Positions 7,248 to 10,440 of a DNA stretch of 10,440 bases are shown piece by piece. Position 1 is the stretch's first letter, and every line of letters begins with the position of its first letter. The position numbers and the translations under genes are program-made. The stretch is from contig JAVBNO010000064.1 of NCBI GenBank assembly GCA_031551485.1, positions 1 through 10,440 on the forward strand, written 5' to 3'. The notes under the pieces are model-generated. The model was not told the origin of the DNA. It was given only the letters and a program-made list of their open reading frames with translations, and did not search any database. Source of the DNA: JAVBNO01 sp031551485. Its GTDB lineage: Bacteria > Bacillota > Clostridia > Oscillospirales > Ruminococcaceae.

Positions 7248-7395
7248 GCAAAAGAGACATAAAATTATAAAAAGTGCTAAATTTCCTGCCGGCATTACCA
7301 TCAAATGGACCATGAAACAAGTTTTACCAAAGGATCATGAAAATAAAATCAAAACGCTGACCACGGCTTTCCTGGGGGATCAAGGCACCCCCCTT
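7248..7395. other. AT-rich spacer between comF and the mreB promoter
   Basis: Together with the mreB promoter and leader this makes a 339-bp stretch without a gene. Directly after the comF stop a GGGGG/CCCCC hairpin can form (7374-7378 with 7388-7392), but no T-tract follows on the - strand, so it is not a standard terminator. A second TATAAT (- strand, 7269-7264) has no matching -35 box. No ORF is supported. Confidence 0.5.
7295..7341. repeat. Imperfect direct repeat upstream of the mreB promoter
   Basis: Two copies of a composite motif, TTACCA then GGAYCATGAA, occur at 7295-7316 (six bases between the halves) and at 7324-7341 (halves nearly abutting). The GGAYCATGAA halves are 25 bases apart. 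Tandem spaced motifs upstream of a promoter can be regulator sites, but this is only a pattern. Confidence 0.35.
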
Positions 7396-8073
7396 TTACG
7401 CCCGGCTGCTTCGGGCAACTGTAGCCGAAAAAACCGCTTCTGCGCCGGCGTCCTGCAAAAGATAAGCGCAATATTGCAAAGTGGCGCCGGTGGTATAAAT
7501 ATCATCCGCCATCAAAATCCGCCGCCCGGCCGCCTTGGTGCCATCATGAAGAAAAAAGGACGCCGCAACACTCTGCCTGCGAAAACTCCGGTTCAAATGA
7601 TGCTGGGTAAGGGGCGTATGCCGCTCCAGAAGTGCCGGCGCGTACTCCACGCCAAAAAACGCCGCCACCTCTGTCCCAAGAATATTCGCCTGATTGTACC
7701 CCCGCTCCTCCTCTTTTTCCTTTGTCATGGGGACGCATGTCACCAAATCAAAGGGAAGGGAAGAGGCGCCCAGCGCGTCCTGAAGCCCTTTGCACAGTAA
7801 AAGAGCCAGCTTTTGTCCCGTTTCCTTGCGCTTTAAAAATTTAAAATCGCCAATGGCCCGCTGGATGCCGCCGGTATAGAAAAAAGCAGAAAAATTCCAG
7901 ACAAGCGCCCCGCCAAAGGGCTTGGGCGCCTGCATTCTGTCCTGGGCTGGAATCCAGGGCAGCTTCTGTTCACAGCGGGCACAGCAATATGCTCCCCGCG
8001 CCACAACTTCCCGACAAAAAATACATCGGTTGGGATACAGCGCCTGTAAAAATCCATCCGCCAACCGGCTCAT
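7396..8073 (-). CDS. comF: ComF family protein (phosphoribosyltransferase-like, competence-associated)
   Basis: 225 aa. The N-terminus carries a probable zinc-binding four-cysteine cluster, CIFC (17-20) and C-x-x-C (31-34), as in ComF/GntX proteins. The remainder is a type I phosphoribosyltransferase-like domain: VPMTKEKEEERGYNQANIL in the middle, the Q..LN.SFR segment, and the PRPP-loop motif RILMADDIYTTGAT with adjacent acidic residues near the C-terminus. ComF is needed for DNA uptake during transformation in Bacillus and is thought to act in the cytoplasm with DNA helicases; its reaction, if any, is not established. The ATG overlaps the recD2 stop as ATGA (8073-8070), indicating translational coupling. 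GAAGG and a GGGGG run lie just upstream. Presence of comF alone does not prove natural competence. Confidence 0.95.
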   Translation of the reverse strand: MSRLADGFLQALYPNRCIFCREVVARGAYCCARCEQKLPWIPAQDRMQAPKPFGGALVWNFSAFFYTGGIQRAIGDFKFLKRKETGQKLALLLCKGLQDALGASSLPFDLVTCVPMTKEKEEERGYNQANILGTEVAAFFGVEYAPALLERHTPLTQHHLNRSFRRQSVAASFFLHDGTKAAGRRILMADDIYTTGATLQYCAYLLQDAGAEAVFSATVARSSRA

Positions 8074-10298
8074 CCTTCGCCGCCCCCTTTCACCGCCGCC
8101 TCAATCATTTCCCGCAGGTTGGTATAGCGGGTGCGCCGCCGGTGGTTACCCACCATTTGCGCCACCGTCTCCGGTCGTCCCAGCATAATCAGCAGTTTTT
8201 TGGCACGGGTCACGCCGGTATACAGCAAATTGCGGTAGTGCAGTTTGGGATGATGCCGGTCCAACGGCATTACCACCGCTTCAAATTCGCTGCCCTGGCT
8301 CTTGTGAATGGTAATGGCGTAGGCATGTTCCAAATCCGCCGCCATCTCAAAGGTATAAGCTGCCGTCCGGTCGTCATACCGCACCAATATCGTCTGAGAG
8401 GGCCGGTCAATCATCTCAATGACGCCAATGTCCCCGTTAAAAACGCCGGTGCCCTCCTCGCCGTTGTCATAACTCCAGACAATGTCGTAGTTGTTGCGCA
8501 CCTGCATCACCTTGTCGCCTTCCCGCAGCACCCGCCATCCAAAGGTCTGTTCCACTTTCCCTTTGTCCGCCGGGTTCAGCACCCCTTGTAAAAGCACATT
8601 CAGCTGTTCCGTGCCCAGAGCCCCTTTTCGGCCCGGCACAATGACCTGAATATCCCACAGCGGAGAATAATCGTAAACCGTCGGCAGCCGCGTCTGGCAA
8701 AGCTCCACCACCGTCTGGGCGGCGGCGGTTTGGCTGTTGCGGGTCAAAAAGAAAAAGTCCCCGTCCCTGTGGGTCAGCTCCGGCACTTCCCCCGACACAA
8801 TGGCGTGAGCGCCGGTGACAATCAAGCTTTCCGCCGCCTGCCGGAACACTTCCTGCAAATGCACCGAAGGCAGCACACCGCAACTGATTAAATCCCGCAG
8901 TACATTCCCCGCGCCCACAGACGGCAGCTGGTCCGGATCTCCCACCATCACAAGGCGGCAACCCATTTGAATGCCCCGCAAAAGGGCCTCGAACAGCCGT
9001 GTGTCCACCATCGACATCTCGTCCACAATCACCGTGTTGCAGGCCAGGGGATTTTGGTCGTTGCGTTTAAAGCGCAGCATCCCCTGCTGGGCGTCCACTT
9101 CCAGCAGCCGGTGAATGGTCTTAGCCTCCCGCCCGGTCACTTCGGCCATCCGTTTGGCGGCCCGGCCCGTCGGGGCGGCCAGCGCCACCTTTTCCCCGGC
9201 CGATTCTAAAAGCCGGATGATGCCGTTCAGCGTCGTCGTTTTGCCGGTGCCCGGCCCTCCCGTCAGAATAAAAGCGCTGTGGCAAAGGGCCTTGCCAATG
9301 GCCTGGCGCTGGCTTTCGGCATAGGTAATCCCCAACTCTTTTTCCAGCTTGTCAATGTCCTTTGTATAATCCTTGTGGCCTTCCGGGGGACATTGCAGCA
9401 TCGTAATCAATCCCATCCGCCCGGCAATGTAACTCTCCGCTTTATATAGCTCCGCCAGATAGATGTATTCTTTATCCCCCCGGCGGTATATCCCAAGGCC
9501 TTCCTCCGCCGCCATCCTATCAATCAAAAGCCCCAGTTTTTCACTGTCCGCCTGCAAAAACTCTCCCGCTATGGACAAAAGCTTCTGCCGCGGCAGGCAG
9601 ACATGTCCGTCCTGGGCGTTATGCCGCAATACATACAAAAGCCCCGCGGTCAACCGGCACTCCGCCTCCGGCCCAATGCCCAGCCCGGCGGCAATTTTGT
9701 CCGCTTGGGGAAACACCACCCCAATCTCTTCCTGGCACAACAGATATGGATCGGCTTCAATGATGTTGGGCGCGTTATTACCCCAAAGCTTCCAAATCGA
9801 AATGCACACCATCGGGTCAAGTCCCTGAGCGGCCAAAAACGCCATCACAGCCCGAATGCCGAAAATCCGGCGGTATTCTTCGGCAATGGCGGCACTTTTT
9901 TTCGGTGAAATGCCCTTCACTTCGCACATCCGCGCCGGCTCTTTTTCCATGATGTCCAGCGTACGGTCGCCAAACGCGTCCACCAGCCGGGCCGCCATTA
10001 CCGGCCCCACCCCCCGTATAGCCCCCGACGCCAAATATTTTCCAATAGAGGCGGCGGTGGCCGGCAACTTACGCTGAAACAGCCGCGCTTTAAACTGCAC
10101 GCCATAAGTAGGGTGGGCGGTGTATGCGCCCGTCACCTCCATATCCTCCCCCGGCTGGATGTCCAGCACCTCGCCGACAACGGTCACCAGCTCATCGGAC
10201 ACAGCAAGGCTTAACACCGTAAATCCGGTGTCGCTGTTGTGAAAAATAATCTCCTCCACAGTACCCGATAAAATCTCTTGTTCCACCGCTTCAGTCAT
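8070..10298 (-). CDS. recD2: RecD2-type ATP-dependent 5'-3' DNA helicase
   Basis: 742 aa, typical of RecD2 (RecD-like SF1B helicases in organisms without RecBC pairing). The N-terminal part is an OB-like region followed by helix-hairpin-helix segments (IRGVGPVMAARL and VKGISPKKSAAI, about residues 90-140). The helicase core has Walker A GGPGTGKTT (347-355), Walker B VDEMSMVD (D426, E427), GDPDQLPSVGAGNVL, VFRQA, TIHKSQGSEF (H665-G669 region) and YTGVTRAKK. It unwinds DNA 5'-3' using ATP and is linked to repair and fork maintenance. The ATG at 10298 is supported by GGAGGG (10309-10304). It is coupled to comF through the four-base overlap. All key motifs are intact. Confidence 0.98.
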   Translation of the reverse strand: MTEAVEQEILSGTVEEIIFHNSDTGFTVLSLAVSDELVTVVGEVLDIQPGEDMEVTGAYTAHPTYGVQFKARLFQRKLPATAASIGKYLASGAIRGVGPVMAARLVDAFGDRTLDIMEKEPARMCEVKGISPKKSAAIAEEYRRIFGIRAVMAFLAAQGLDPMVCISIWKLWGNNAPNIIEADPYLLCQEEIGVVFPQADKIAAGLGIGPEAECRLTAGLLYVLRHNAQDGHVCLPRQKLLSIAGEFLQADSEKLGLLIDRMAAEEGLGIYRRGDKEYIYLAELYKAESYIAGRMGLITMLQCPPEGHKDYTKDIDKLEKELGITYAESQRQAIGKALCHSAFILTGGPGTGKTTTLNGIIRLLESAGEKVALAAPTGRAAKRMAEVTGREAKTIHRLLEVDAQQGMLRFKRNDQNPLACNTVIVDEMSMVDTRLFEALLRGIQMGCRLVMVGDPDQLPSVGAGNVLRDLISCGVLPSVHLQEVFRQAAESLIVTGAHAIVSGEVPELTHRDGDFFFLTRNSQTAAAQTVVELCQTRLPTVYDYSPLWDIQVIVPGRKGALGTEQLNVLLQGVLNPADKGKVEQTFGWRVLREGDKVMQVRNNYDIVWSYDNGEEGTGVFNGDIGVIEMIDRPSQTILVRYDDRTAAYTFEMAADLEHAYAITIHKSQGSEFEAVVMPLDRHHPKLHYRNLLYTGVTRAKKLLIMLGRPETVAQMVGNHRRRTRYTNLREMIEAAVKGGGEG

Positions 10299-10335
10299 GC
10301 CGACCCTCCGTTATATCGCCTCATTTTCCTCGCTC

Positions 10336-10344
10336 ATCATATCA
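10336..10344 (-). promoter_or_regulatory. Possible extended -10 promoter of recD2-comF
   Basis: On the - strand TGATATGAT (10344-10336) fits the TGnTATAAT extended -10 form. The -35 region at 17 nt spacing (GTGCAT) is poor, which extended -10 promoters can tolerate. Transcription would start about 30 nt before the recD2 ATG. Confidence 0.45.
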
Positions 10345-10380
10345 CAAAACTTTCCTAAATGCACGGCTCCGGGGGACTTT

Positions 10381-10440
10381 TCCAAAGCATCAGTTGCAAA
10401 AAAACACCCGCGGGTGTTTTTTTGCAACTGATGCTTTGGA
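10381..10440. repeat. Perfect 60-bp palindrome ending at the last base of the window
   Basis: Bases 10381-10410 are the exact reverse complement of 10411-10440, with no spacer and no mismatch. The centre (10398-10423) is AAAAAAACACCCG followed by its complement, which looks like a bidirectional intrinsic terminator. The outer 17 bases of each arm are mirrored too, which is more than a terminator needs. It could be a natural terminator, a true hairpin, or a fold-back artefact at a contig end. Confidence 0.97.

Noticed and set aside
7374..7393. GGGGG/CCCCC hairpin as a comF terminator
   Set aside because: No T-tract follows on the - strand and the stem is only five pairs.

Overview
This looks like chromosomal DNA from a Gram-positive, Clostridia-type bacterium, most likely near the Oscillospiraceae/Ruminococcaceae. 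That placement is an inference from three things: an NPxTG-type C-terminal anchor on a surface protein, S-box (SAM-I) and RFN (FMN) riboswitches, and a recD2-comF-mreB-metK neighbourhood. The content is mostly housekeeping. I found no mobile element, CRISPR array, tRNA, rRNA or defence system. The last base of the window closes a perfect 60-bp palindrome, which suggests the window may be a contig end.

Left part, + strand (1-3435). The window opens in the last 83 codons of fusA (EF-G), followed by tuf (EF-Tu) with its own sigma-A promoter and a strong terminator, i.e. the end of a str operon. Next is a monocistronic secreted protein of 339 aa with a signal peptide and an NPNTG/transmembrane/KKR anchor, of unknown function, also with a strong terminator. 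Then comes a 118-aa protein of unknown function with one membrane segment. A bidirectional terminator at 3467-3501 separates this block from the opposite-strand genes.

Right part, - strand (read from 10440 down to 3517). recD2 (helicase) and comF (phosphoribosyltransferase-like) overlap by four bases (ATGA) and form a two-gene unit. mreB has its own extended -10 promoter, a leader of about 155 nt and a terminator. A riboflavin ECF transporter S component (ribU) follows, under an FMN riboswitch. metK (SAM synthetase) comes last, under a SAM-I riboswitch with a clear intrinsic terminator.

Two adjacent vitamin/cofactor genes are therefore each controlled by the end product of their pathway: ribU by FMN and metK by SAM. 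No terminator is visible after ribU, and the -35 box of the metK promoter overlaps the ribU stop codon. Transcripts from ribU would run into the SAM-I element, whose terminator may also end the ribU message. About 245 nt of leader separate that terminator from the metK start, and this stretch holds hairpins and a possible 47-codon ORF.

I found no convincing new biological system. The points most worth a second look are the metK leader with its candidate ORF, the ribU/metK overlap, the anchored surface protein, the small unknown membrane protein, and the end palindrome.
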